From Patescibacteria group bacterium (GTDB lineage: Bacteria > Patescibacteriota > Saccharimonadia > Saccharimonadales > Saccharimonadaceae): 62,108 nucleotides of DNA. This document shows, one piece after another, positions 55,747 to 62,108 of this stretch (position 1 is the first letter of the stretch; each line of letters starts with the position of its first letter). The translations under genes and the position numbers were made by a program. Below the pieces are notes generated by a model. That model saw nothing but the letters and a program-made list of their open reading frames with translations. It had not been told where the DNA came from and searched no databases. The stretch is taken from assembly GCA_004322265.1 (NCBI GenBank), contig SCSZ01000009.1:1-62108 (forward strand), given 5' to 3'.

Positions 55747-56835
55747 ATGAAACTATTTTACGACGCCAGGTATATACGACCGGATTTTCATGACGGTATC
55801 AGCCGCTACACAACAGAGCTCGCAAACGCGCTCGCCAAACAAACAAAAGTAACATTTATCATTAGTGAAGAAAAGCAGTTAGGCTTACTACCTGACAGTG
55901 CGGACTTTATTAAGATCCATCCGCCAATCTCACCACTCGAACCGTTAACTTCAATTATTCTTAATAAATATAAGCCTGATGTTGTGTTTTCACCGCTTTT
56001 TAGCATGGGAACGGTCGGACGCAAGTTCAAGCTAATCCTGACTTCTCATGACATGATCTATATTCACCACCCGGAACCACCGCTGGATATTGGTAATATA
56101 ATCGTCCGTCTTGGGTGGCGCGCATTTTATAGCAATATATTGCCGATGAGAATTACCCTCAATAGCGCCGATATTGTAAATACAGTCAGTGAATCTGCTA
56201 AAAAAGAATTTGAGGCCGCAAACCTCACCACAAAGCCAGTTATTGTTACCCCAAACGCGCCAAGGCACCTTGAGGAGTTGCTCGACGAGCTACCGGATGT
56301 TGGCAAACATGCACCACGCAATATCGTCTACATGGGTGCATTTATTAGTTACAAGAACGTTGAAACGTTAATCAAGGGGATGAAATACTTACCAGAGTAT
56401 ACACTTCATTTACTGAGCCACTTACCGCCAGAAGAGCGCTACCACGAACTGGTTGCGATGATCCCCGAAGGTGCTAAAGTCGTTTGGCACAAGGGCGTAA
56501 CTGACCAGGAGTATGCAGAGGTGTTGGCTGATAACGCGATCATGGCGAGTGCGAGTCTCGATGAAGGTTTTGGCCTACCAGTTGTTGAAGCGCATACTTT
56601 GGGTGTACCGACCGTCCTTACCGATATGCCAGTATTCCATGAAGTAGCAGGGGAGGATGGTGCCTTATTCTTTGATGCTCATGACCCTGCTGATTTTGCC
56701 CAGAAGGTTAAACAGTTAGATGACCGTGCCCTTCGCGAAAAACTGTCGGCTGCAGCTAAAAAACACGTCAAGATGTATAGCTGGGACACCTCAGCCACCA
56801 CGCTCTTAGCCGCGATCACATCTCTGTTACAATAG
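55747..56835 (+). CDS. Glycosyltransferase family 4
   Basis: A 362-residue GT-B enzyme with DGISRYTTELANAL at the N-terminus, IVYMGAFISYKNVETLIKG opening the donor domain and the nucleotide-sugar motif EGFGLPVVEA. Sugar donor and acceptor are unknown; envelope polysaccharide or glycolipid is likely. TGCTACAAT (55729-55737) ends nine bases before the ATG, the same extended -10 sequence as before the pilin gene. Confidence 0.88.
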   Translation: MKLFYDARYIRPDFHDGISRYTTELANALAKQTKVTFIISEEKQLGLLPDSADFIKIHPPISPLEPLTSIILNKYKPDVVFSPLFSMGTVGRKFKLILTSHDMIYIHHPEPPLDIGNIIVRLGWRAFYSNILPMRITLNSADIVNTVSESAKKEFEAANLTTKPVIVTPNAPRHLEELLDELPDVGKHAPRNIVYMGAFISYKNVETLIKGMKYLPEYTLHLLSHLPPEERYHELVAMIPEGAKVVWHKGVTDQEYAEVLADNAIMASASLDEGFGLPVVEAHTLGVPTVLTDMPVFHEVAGEDGALFFDAHDPADFAQKVKQLDDRALREKLSAAAKKHVKMYSWDTSATTLLAAITSLLQ

Positions 56836-56842
56836 AGCTATC

Positions 56843-57337
56843 ATGGCTAACACGAAGTCCAGTAAGAAGAAGCCTGTGAAACGGCCCAGTGCGATCGTTA
56901 ATAAACGAGCAACTTTTGACTATGCGATTGCCTCAAACGAGGAATTGGTTGTCGGTATAGCACTAACCGGACCTGAGACTCGCGCAGCACGTGATGGGCA
57001 CATTCAGCTCAAGGGCTCATTTGTTACCGTTCGTAATGATGAATTATGGCTCAATAACGCCAGTTTTAGTCTTAAGATTAACGAAAAGAATAAACCTGGT
57101 GCCAGATCCATCGACACCGCGCCGCGTAAGCTCCTCGCGAAGCGTAAACAAATCGATGAACTGTATGCCCGCAAGCAAACAGGCATGACGATTGTACCCC
57201 TCAGACTTCTCACCAAAGGTAAATATATCAAAGTCGTTATCGCACTCGGCAAGGGCAAGAAAAACTACGACAAACGCGAGACACTCAAACGTCGCGACCA
57301 GGAACGTGAAGCTTCTCGAGCCATGAAGAACACCTAG
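56843..57337 (+). CDS. smpB: SsrA-binding protein SmpB
   Basis: SmpB carries tmRNA to stalled ribosomes for trans-translation. The 164-residue protein has an Ala/Lys-rich N-terminal extension, then KRATFDYAIASNEELVVGIALTGPE-type core (here starting at about residue 22), NDELWLNNASFSL, PRKLLAKRKQIDEL, IVPLRLLTKGKYIKV and the basic tail GKGKKNYDKRETLK. TGTTACAAT ends nine bases before the ATG. It implies that an ssrA gene exists in the genome; none is identified in this window. Confidence 0.92.
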   Translation: MANTKSSKKKPVKRPSAIVNKRATFDYAIASNEELVVGIALTGPETRAARDGHIQLKGSFVTVRNDELWLNNASFSLKINEKNKPGARSIDTAPRKLLAKRKQIDELYARKQTGMTIVPLRLLTKGKYIKVVIALGKGKKNYDKRETLKRRDQEREASRAMKNT

Positions 57338-57352
57338 GGTTATAATAAAGAT

Positions 57353-58153
57353 ATGAAACTATACTCGTGGAACGTAAATGGAATTAGAGCAGTCCTTAAT
57401 AAAGGTACGTTTCAGAAATTCCTTACAGATCATCAGCCTGACATTTTGTGTCTTCAGGAAACCAAGGCCAAGCAAGAACAGGTCGAATTTGACCTACCTG
57501 GCTACGAACAATATTGGAATAGCGCCGACAAGGCAGGCTATAGTGGCACCGCAATTTTTAGCAAAACCAAACCTATGGCGATCGTCTATGGATTTGCTGA
57601 TGACATTGCCAAAAAGTATAAGTTAGCCGGTGATAGTTATGGCGACCCGAGTAAAGAGGGTCGTGTCATCTCTGCAGAATTTGATAATTTTTGGGTTGTT
57701 ACGGTTTATACTCCAAACTCAAAAGGTGATTTGTCGCGACTCGATCTGAGGCACAAACAATGGGACCCGGCCTTCCTGGAACATGTTCAGGAATTAGAAA
57801 AAACCAAGCCTGTACTATTCTGTGGGGATTTGAACGTCGCGCACAGCGAAATCGACCTAGCTAATCCTGCAGCAAATGTTGGTAAGCACGGCTTCACAAA
57901 TGAAGAACGTGAAGGTTTTGATACATTCGAGACTGCTGGTTTTGTCGACACGTTCCGCTCTATCCATCCTGACGAAAAAGATGCCTATAGCTGGTGGACA
58001 CACTGGGCCAACGCACGAGTGCGGAATATTGGTTGGCGGATTGATTATTGGTTGGCAAGTAAATCTATCGCAGACAAAGTTACGGGCGCATCAATCCATC
58101 CTGATGTTCTTGGTTCCGACCACTGTCCAGTGAGCATTGAGCTGAACGTATGA
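57353..58153 (+). CDS. xth: Exodeoxyribonuclease III (AP endonuclease)
   Basis: A 266-residue base-excision-repair enzyme that cuts at abasic sites. Motifs in order: YSWNVNGIRAV, LCLQETKAKQEQ (metal-binding Glu), YSGTAIFSK, FCGDLNVAHSEIDL, WRIDYWLAS and GSDHCPVSIEL with the catalytic Asp-His. TATAAT (57341-57346) ends six bases before the ATG. It overlaps the next gene's start by four bases (ATGA). Confidence 0.95.
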   Translation: MKLYSWNVNGIRAVLNKGTFQKFLTDHQPDILCLQETKAKQEQVEFDLPGYEQYWNSADKAGYSGTAIFSKTKPMAIVYGFADDIAKKYKLAGDSYGDPSKEGRVISAEFDNFWVVTVYTPNSKGDLSRLDLRHKQWDPAFLEHVQELEKTKPVLFCGDLNVAHSEIDLANPAANVGKHGFTNEEREGFDTFETAGFVDTFRSIHPDEKDAYSWWTHWANARVRNIGWRIDYWLASKSIADKVTGASIHPDVLGSDHCPVSIELNV

Positions 58154-58860
58154 GTAAGCGCTTCGCTGTCTTTGACATCGACGGAACAATCTTTCATTGG
58201 CAGTTCTTTCACGAATTATTCGACGAGCTCGTCGAGGCCGGAGTCATTGATACAAGCGTCGCACATCCAGTTATCGAGGATCGTCGTAAATGGCGCCAAG
58301 GAAGTCTCGATTGGAGCGTATATGAGAGCGGCCTAGTCAAAGCGTTAAACGCAGGTATCGTCGGTATCGACAAACAGCTTCTTGAGGAGATATCGGATCG
58401 CATCGTAACCGTAAAGGGTAAAGTACTCTATCATTACACACGAGACTTATTGAGGGAACTCCAGACTCAGCAATATACGACCATTGTCATCAGTGGCTCC
58501 CAACAGACATTAGTTGAACGATTTGCTCGTACTTACAATATTGATATTGCCCTCGGTCTAGACTACGAATTTAGTGATGACAAATTAGTCGCGATTAAAC
58601 GCGAAATTTATGGACAAAAGGACACGCTCCTAAAACAAGTTGTCCTAGAACACGGACTCGACTGGCACGATTCATACGCAATCGGCGACACGTCTGGTGA
58701 TGCGGCGATGTTAGCCCTTGTTGATCATCCAATCGCTTTTAACCCAGATGCAAAACTCCTTGAAATTGCCAAAGACAAAGGCTGGAAAATTGTTGTCGAA
58801 CGCAAAAGTATGGCCTACACACTCGAGAAAAACTCAGACGGACTTTACGTACTATCTTAG
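58150..58860 (+). CDS. HAD-IB family phosphatase, SerB-like
   Basis: A 236-residue phosphatase with motif I FAVFDIDGTIFHWQ, motif II VISGSQQTLVERF and the GDTSGDAAML motif IV, plus a cap of about 80 residues after motif I, as in HAD-IB enzymes such as phosphoserine phosphatase. Substrate unknown. Co-translated with the exodeoxyribonuclease gene. It shares stop bases (TTAG) with the convergent gene. Confidence 0.85.
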   Translation: MSKRFAVFDIDGTIFHWQFFHELFDELVEAGVIDTSVAHPVIEDRRKWRQGSLDWSVYESGLVKALNAGIVGIDKQLLEEISDRIVTVKGKVLYHYTRDLLRELQTQQYTTIVISGSQQTLVERFARTYNIDIALGLDYEFSDDKLVAIKREIYGQKDTLLKQVVLEHGLDWHDSYAIGDTSGDAAMLALVDHPIAFNPDAKLLEIAKDKGWKIVVERKSMAYTLEKNSDGLYVLS

Positions 58861-59282
58861 TTTTCAATAGAAATTTTTATAATCGTGTGTAATCTTTTCG
58901 TCAGCTTATATAGTGCCTGTGTCCCATTTTCCAATTTGTAGTAATGTCGCACATAGAATAATTCAGTCAGCAGCAAGAGCGGGCATAACGTCCACGCCAG
59001 AATATTTAGCATTGGCCCGCTAGGATCGGCCGCTAGAGTTAACACATATAATCCACCAGCCGCAGATAACAGCCATAGCCCTGCAAAGAAGAAGGTAACC
59101 AGTAAATGGACCAGACGTTCGTTTTGAAAATCACGCACACGAATGGTGTGATAGTCATACATAATTTGAGCTTCCTTGATAAGTTTGGCACGTTCAGTCG
59201 CGCTAGCATCACCTAATTTTTTATCGATTATATCGATTCGGTGTGCCGTCTGTTTTTCATACCCATCAAGATCTTTATCCAC
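58857..59282 (-). CDS. Hypothetical protein with two membrane segments
   Basis: A 141-residue protein with a charged helical N-terminal part (about 60 residues), two hydrophobic segments near 65-86 and 95-112, and a basic C-terminus. No known family. The start is a GTG at 59282; TATAAT ends six bases before it on the minus strand, so it may be a leaderless GTG start. Confidence 0.65.
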   Translation of the reverse strand: MDKDLDGYEKQTAHRIDIIDKKLGDASATERAKLIKEAQIMYDYHTIRVRDFQNERLVHLLVTFFFAGLWLLSAAGGLYVLTLAADPSGPMLNILAWTLCPLLLLTELFYVRHYYKLENGTQALYKLTKRLHTIIKISIEN

Positions 59283-59328
59283 CCACTCATTATACGCTTC
59301 GGGGCCGTGATGCTACACTAAAATAATC

Positions 59329-60114
59329 ATGGAGCATCAGTATTGGCACAAACAGACCGTCGGCGAGCCGCTCTATCCAGATATCGAATGGAGCAAGCCC
59401 GAACGGCGTTCCCAATCAGGGCGCCTCGGCATTATTGGTGGCAACAAACTCGGGTTTTCCGGTGTCGCCGAAGCTTATGGGGTCAGTTCACAGGCCGGGG
59501 TAGGCGAGATACGAGTACTCCTGCCCGATGGTCTCAAGAAATCAATTCCATCTATTATGACCGATGTCGTTTACGGCGCAACGAATCCATCAGGCAGTCT
59601 CGCCAAGGATTCAATCACCGAGATGAAAGCGCTCGGAGGCTGGGCGACGGCCGTTTTGATGATTGGTGATGCAGGACGAAACAGCGAAACTGCTATCGTT
59701 TACGAAGACTTTTTGCGTGATTATTCAGGGCCGCTCACGATTACTCGCGATGCAGTGGATTTGATTAAAAACGCTAGTTCTAGTGTCGTCGAACGCCCCG
59801 ATACGCTACTAGTAGTGTCGTTTGCTCAGCTACAAAAACTCTTTCAACTGGTCTATTACCCGAAAGTATTAACGTTTAGTATGCAGCTGTCGAGTCTTGT
59901 CGAGGCGATTCACAAATTTACCATTACATATCCGATTTCAATTACCGTATTGTTCAAGGACCAGCTGTTAGTTGCAAGCGGTGGGGAAGTAAGTTCGACG
60001 CCCTGGAACAATCCAATGGCAATTTGGCGCGGCAATACCGCAGCGAAGGCAGCCGTCTACTGGCTCTGGAATCCCCAAAAAACAATCGAAAGTGTTACTG
60101 CAAGTCTGTTATAG
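59329..60114 (+). CDS. Ribokinase-like protein related to NAD(P)HX dehydratase
   Basis: A 261-residue protein whose N-terminal part (GRLGIIGGNKLGFSGVAEAYG, AGVGEIRVLLPDGL) resembles the ADP/ATP-dependent NAD(P)HX dehydratase (NnrD/YjeF C-domain), which repairs hydrated NADH. The GxGD catalytic motif near the C-terminus of that family is not present; the matching region reads NPMAIWRGNTAAKAAVYW. It may be a divergent or non-catalytic member. TACACT ends nine bases before the ATG. Confidence 0.65.
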   Translation: MEHQYWHKQTVGEPLYPDIEWSKPERRSQSGRLGIIGGNKLGFSGVAEAYGVSSQAGVGEIRVLLPDGLKKSIPSIMTDVVYGATNPSGSLAKDSITEMKALGGWATAVLMIGDAGRNSETAIVYEDFLRDYSGPLTITRDAVDLIKNASSSVVERPDTLLVVSFAQLQKLFQLVYYPKVLTFSMQLSSLVEAIHKFTITYPISITVLFKDQLLVASGGEVSSTPWNNPMAIWRGNTAAKAAVYWLWNPQKTIESVTASLL

Positions 60115-60150
60115 TTTAAATTTTTTATTATAATCCTGAGAATTAGCTGA

Positions 60151-60169
60151 GCAGAGGTCCGTCCTCTGC
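60151..60169. other. Short hairpin between 60114 and tRNA-Leu
   Basis: GCAGAGG and CCTCTGC form a perfect 7-bp stem around TCCGT. It has no T run on either side. It may end one of the two converging transcripts or be part of the tRNA precursor's 3' trailer. Confidence 0.4.
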
Positions 60170-60221
60170 AGAATATAAATCAGTGAAATGTCAAGTTTTG
60201 ATACGTGAGTTATTTAGCATT

Positions 60222-60308
60222 TGGTACCGCGAGCCGGACTTGAACCGGCACGTCCTTGCGAACACAAAATTTTGAGTCTTGCGTGTCTACCAATTCCACC
60301 ATCGCGGC
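60222..60308 (-). tRNA. tRNA-Leu (anticodon CAA)
   Basis: On the minus strand: acceptor GCCGCGA with TCGCGGT, D arm with GGAATTGGTAGACA, anticodon stem CAAGA/TTTTG around CTCAAAA giving CAA, a long variable arm, T arm CCGGTTCAAGTCCGG and an encoded CCA; 87 bases, as for class II tRNAs. Flanking sequences 60209-60222 and 60312-60325 are complementary in 13 of 14 positions and could extend the acceptor stem in the precursor. Confidence 0.95.
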
Positions 60309-60325
60309 ACAAAATGTTAAATAAC

Positions 60326-60351
60326 TGTCTACCAATTCCTCGCGTGTCGGC
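60326..60351 (-). repeat. Degenerate copy of the 5' half of tRNA-Leu
   Basis: On the minus strand this reads GCCG, eight unmatched bases, then GGAATTGGTAGACA; the last 14 bases are identical to the D-arm region of tRNA-Leu and the first four match its acceptor start. It lies directly upstream of the leader arm (60312-60325). A TATATC box is just ahead of it. This repeats the arrangement at tRNA-Gln. Confidence 0.65.
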
Positions 60352-60440
60352 ACTAGATATAAAAGAAGCCGAGAAGCATAGGCATCGTAGCGGCTCGTAC
60401 CAATGTATTGTACAATAGATCTGATTAGGAATCTATATAC

Positions 60441-61631
60441 ATGAGCCCCGACGATAACCAACCGACCCCTGCAAATCAACCGACTACGCCACAGCAGTCG
60501 GCGAGTGATGTGCCCGCAGACCAAGCCGCAGCAGCAAATCTTGTGCGGGCTCAAATCGAAAATATCTATAACCATCCGGGTGAGCAAACGGTTGCGGCCA
60601 AAGCCGAACCAGTCCAACAGGATAATCCGTATGAACGAACTCACCAGGATAATCCACAACCAGTTCTTGAACAATGGAAGCAATATCATAGCGCCTGGCA
60701 AACCTATTATCAAAAGTATTACGAGGGCTATTACACACATCACCTCGAACGAGCCAAGCAATCAATTCAAACGCAACCAACACCTATATCAACAACTCGT
60801 GAGGCGGTCTTTACGCACCAGGAAGAGCAGACACAACAAGAAAGCTCAACCCAGGACGAAGCGCTATTCGACCTCCGTCAGAAACTATTATCTCGTGTTA
60901 CGGAATCAGCTAAAAAGGTTCGTAAAAGTCGACACTTTGTCCCAATTACCGCGGCTGTTCTGGTCGTATTAGTCTTTGCTTTCTTGCAATACAACCAGCT
61001 GTTGATCGGCACAGTTATGGCATACGTAAGTCCAGGTGCTATCGATCCTCAAAACATCGTCATCGACCCATCAAACAACGTTGCGGTTCCGGCAGATCCA
61101 CTACTGATTATTCCGAAGATCAACGTTGACGTACCAGTTCTGTACGACGTCGGTAATGACTATAATTCACAGATGGCAGCCATGGCCAAAGGCGTCGCAC
61201 AATTTGCAATCCCGGGCGCCAGCAGTCATCCGGGTCAAGTCGGTAATACCGTCCTCGCCGGACACAGCAGTAACGACCTGCTGGATGGTGGCGACTACAA
61301 GTTCATTTTTGCCCAGCTCGACAAACTCGACACAGGGGATAGTATTTACCTTAACTACCACAGCATTCGCTACACTTATACCGTTACTAAAAAGCAGGTC
61401 GTCGAGCCCACCGACGTCAGCGCATTAGTATACCCAACAACTCAACCTATTTTGACACTCCTAACGTGTACGCCCGTCGGAACAGCACTCCATCGACTAC
61501 TGATTACCGCGCAGCAGGTAAGCCCAGACCCTACGACGTCAACAGCCGCTCCGACCTCAACGACAAACCAAGCAACAACGGAGATCCCTGGTAGTTCGCC
61601 AACACTATTCGAACGACTCTTCGGAGGCTGA
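60441..61631 (+). CDS. Sortase
   Basis: A 396-residue membrane-anchored transpeptidase. A long polar, Gln-rich N-terminal region (1-160) would stay inside the cell, followed by a transmembrane helix (about 167-184) and the catalytic beta-barrel. The active-site triad is His275 in LAGHSSND, Cys343 in TLLTCTPVG and Arg352 in LHRLLITA. A Thr/Ser-rich tail follows. Sortases attach LPXTG-type proteins to the wall or link pilins; no substrate with such a motif is evident in this window. AGGA at 60427-60430 precedes the ATG, and TACAAT lies further up. Confidence 0.9.
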   Translation: MSPDDNQPTPANQPTTPQQSASDVPADQAAAANLVRAQIENIYNHPGEQTVAAKAEPVQQDNPYERTHQDNPQPVLEQWKQYHSAWQTYYQKYYEGYYTHHLERAKQSIQTQPTPISTTREAVFTHQEEQTQQESSTQDEALFDLRQKLLSRVTESAKKVRKSRHFVPITAAVLVVLVFAFLQYNQLLIGTVMAYVSPGAIDPQNIVIDPSNNVAVPADPLLIIPKINVDVPVLYDVGNDYNSQMAAMAKGVAQFAIPGASSHPGQVGNTVLAGHSSNDLLDGGDYKFIFAQLDKLDTGDSIYLNYHSIRYTYTVTKKQVVEPTDVSALVYPTTQPILTLLTCTPVGTALHRLLITAQQVSPDPTTSTAAPTSTTNQATTEIPGSSPTLFERLFGG

Positions 61632-61682
61632 GCCAGATAGGTTTTGTCCATTTTTCCGAAAAGATTATTAAGCGACTGCAGC

Positions 61683-61717
61683 CCTTGAAGTTACATCGCT
61701 AAACGTGAACTTCAAGG
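61683..61717. terminator. Perfect 10-bp inverted repeat after sortase
   Basis: CCTTGAAGTT (61683-61692) pairs with AACTTCAAGG (61708-61717) around a 15-base loop, between two convergent genes. It probably ends transcription from one or both sides, though no T run follows. Confidence 0.45.
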
Positions 61718-61765
61718 CGCGTAGGGCAATCTTAGAGAAACGATAGATACAACCTAGCGTGGAAA

Positions 61766-62108
61766 TTATAGGATCATTCGTACACGTTGCAGTTGGAAGC
61801 CAGCCGCTGTCTTGCCGATGCTATAAATAAACTTACCATTTTGAGTCAACGCGACGCCTTGCGTAGGTGTAACCTGGTTAAGTGTCGAGGCGTTCGCACC
61901 ATCAAATTCGCGCATCACCAAATTGCCATTGTAGTCCGTATAGGTGTGATTATCGTCGAGCCACTTTATAGCCGGGACAGAGACACCTGGCTCAGTTATC
62001 AGTGTGTAATCAGCCATTAGGCGATGCTCGATGTCGTAACTTTCAAAAGCCGCACCAGACTGAACAACTAAATAGTCTCCCTTGGGGCTAAATGACATAG
62101 TATCAACG
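61766..62108 (-). CDS. C-terminal part of a beta-propeller-like protein, truncated by the window
   Basis: At least 113 residues of a protein that continues past the window's right edge; the frame is open to the last base. Repeats such as FSPKGDYLVVQSG and LTQNGKFIYSIG resemble TolB/WD40-type propeller blades. No signal or catalytic motif is visible in this part, so function is open. It may be a surface protein related to the adjacent sortase, but that is only proximity. Confidence 0.6.
   Translation of the reverse strand, partial: VDTMSFSPKGDYLVVQSGAAFESYDIEHRLMADYTLITEPGVSVPAIKWLDDNHTYTDYNGNLVMREFDGANASTLNQVTPTQGVALTQNGKFIYSIGKTAAGFQLQRVRMIL

Overview
The window looks like the chromosome of a small-genome, Gram-positive-like bacterium of the Candidate Phyla Radiation, most likely an environmental Saccharibacterium (TM7). 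This is inference. The grounds are tight gene packing, TGA used as a stop (for example at the ends of the pilin and exodeoxyribonuclease genes, which argues against the recoded Gracilibacteria and Absconditabacteria), pilins and a sortase but no outer-membrane genes, several short unrecognised membrane proteins, and an alternative NADH dehydrogenase beside a cyo-type quinol oxidase.

Layout. 1-10.4 kb is a purine/folate block: purL, a HAD phosphatase, purA, purH, folB, pabB, pabA and an FMN reductase. PurH uses a folate cofactor, so these genes fit together. 10.4-16.5 kb holds membrane proteins, a 26-codon basic peptide gene, a putative glutamic (G1) peptidase and a fused trehalose-6-phosphate synthase/phosphatase. 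16.5-22.7 kb is a compact aerobic chain, cyoABCDE plus a small membrane protein, divergent from a type II NADH dehydrogenase. 22.8-26.3 kb carries upp, an MFS exporter and small membrane proteins. 26.4-30.5 kb is accessory: a reverse transcriptase, a DUF4238-like gene broken by a frameshift, tRNA-Gln with an extra 5' half, and a G+C-rich orphan gene. 30.5-38.1 kb has a 23S rRNA methyltransferase-like gene, a fibronectin-III pilin operon and a UvrD helicase-nuclease. 38.2-38.65 kb appears to encode a structured RNA of about 430 nt that I cannot assign. 38.7-47 kb has dus, a G+C-rich plsC and a complete F1Fo ATP synthase operon. 47-51.1 kb is one 1362-residue glycine-rich pilin-like protein. 51.2-60.1 kb holds glutaredoxin, an ABC-F ATPase, a hydrolase, two glycosyltransferases, smpB, exodeoxyribonuclease III and small genes. 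60.2 kb to the end has tRNA-Leu, a sortase and a truncated beta-propeller-like gene.

How it works together. NDH-2, cytochrome bo3 and the ATP synthase would form a minimal oxygen-dependent chain, while sortase, pilins and the glycine-rich protein point to a protein-decorated surface for attachment.

Two patterns run through the window. First, at least 17 genes have a -10-like hexamer ending exactly 6 or 7 nt before the start codon, as expected for leaderless mRNAs; genes inside operons use Shine-Dalgarno sites. Second, both tRNA genes are preceded on the same strand by a copy of their own 5' half. The best candidates for something undescribed are the ~430-nt RNA, the RT/DUF4238 pair, and the tRNA half-copies. 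All calls come from reading the sequence; no searches were run.
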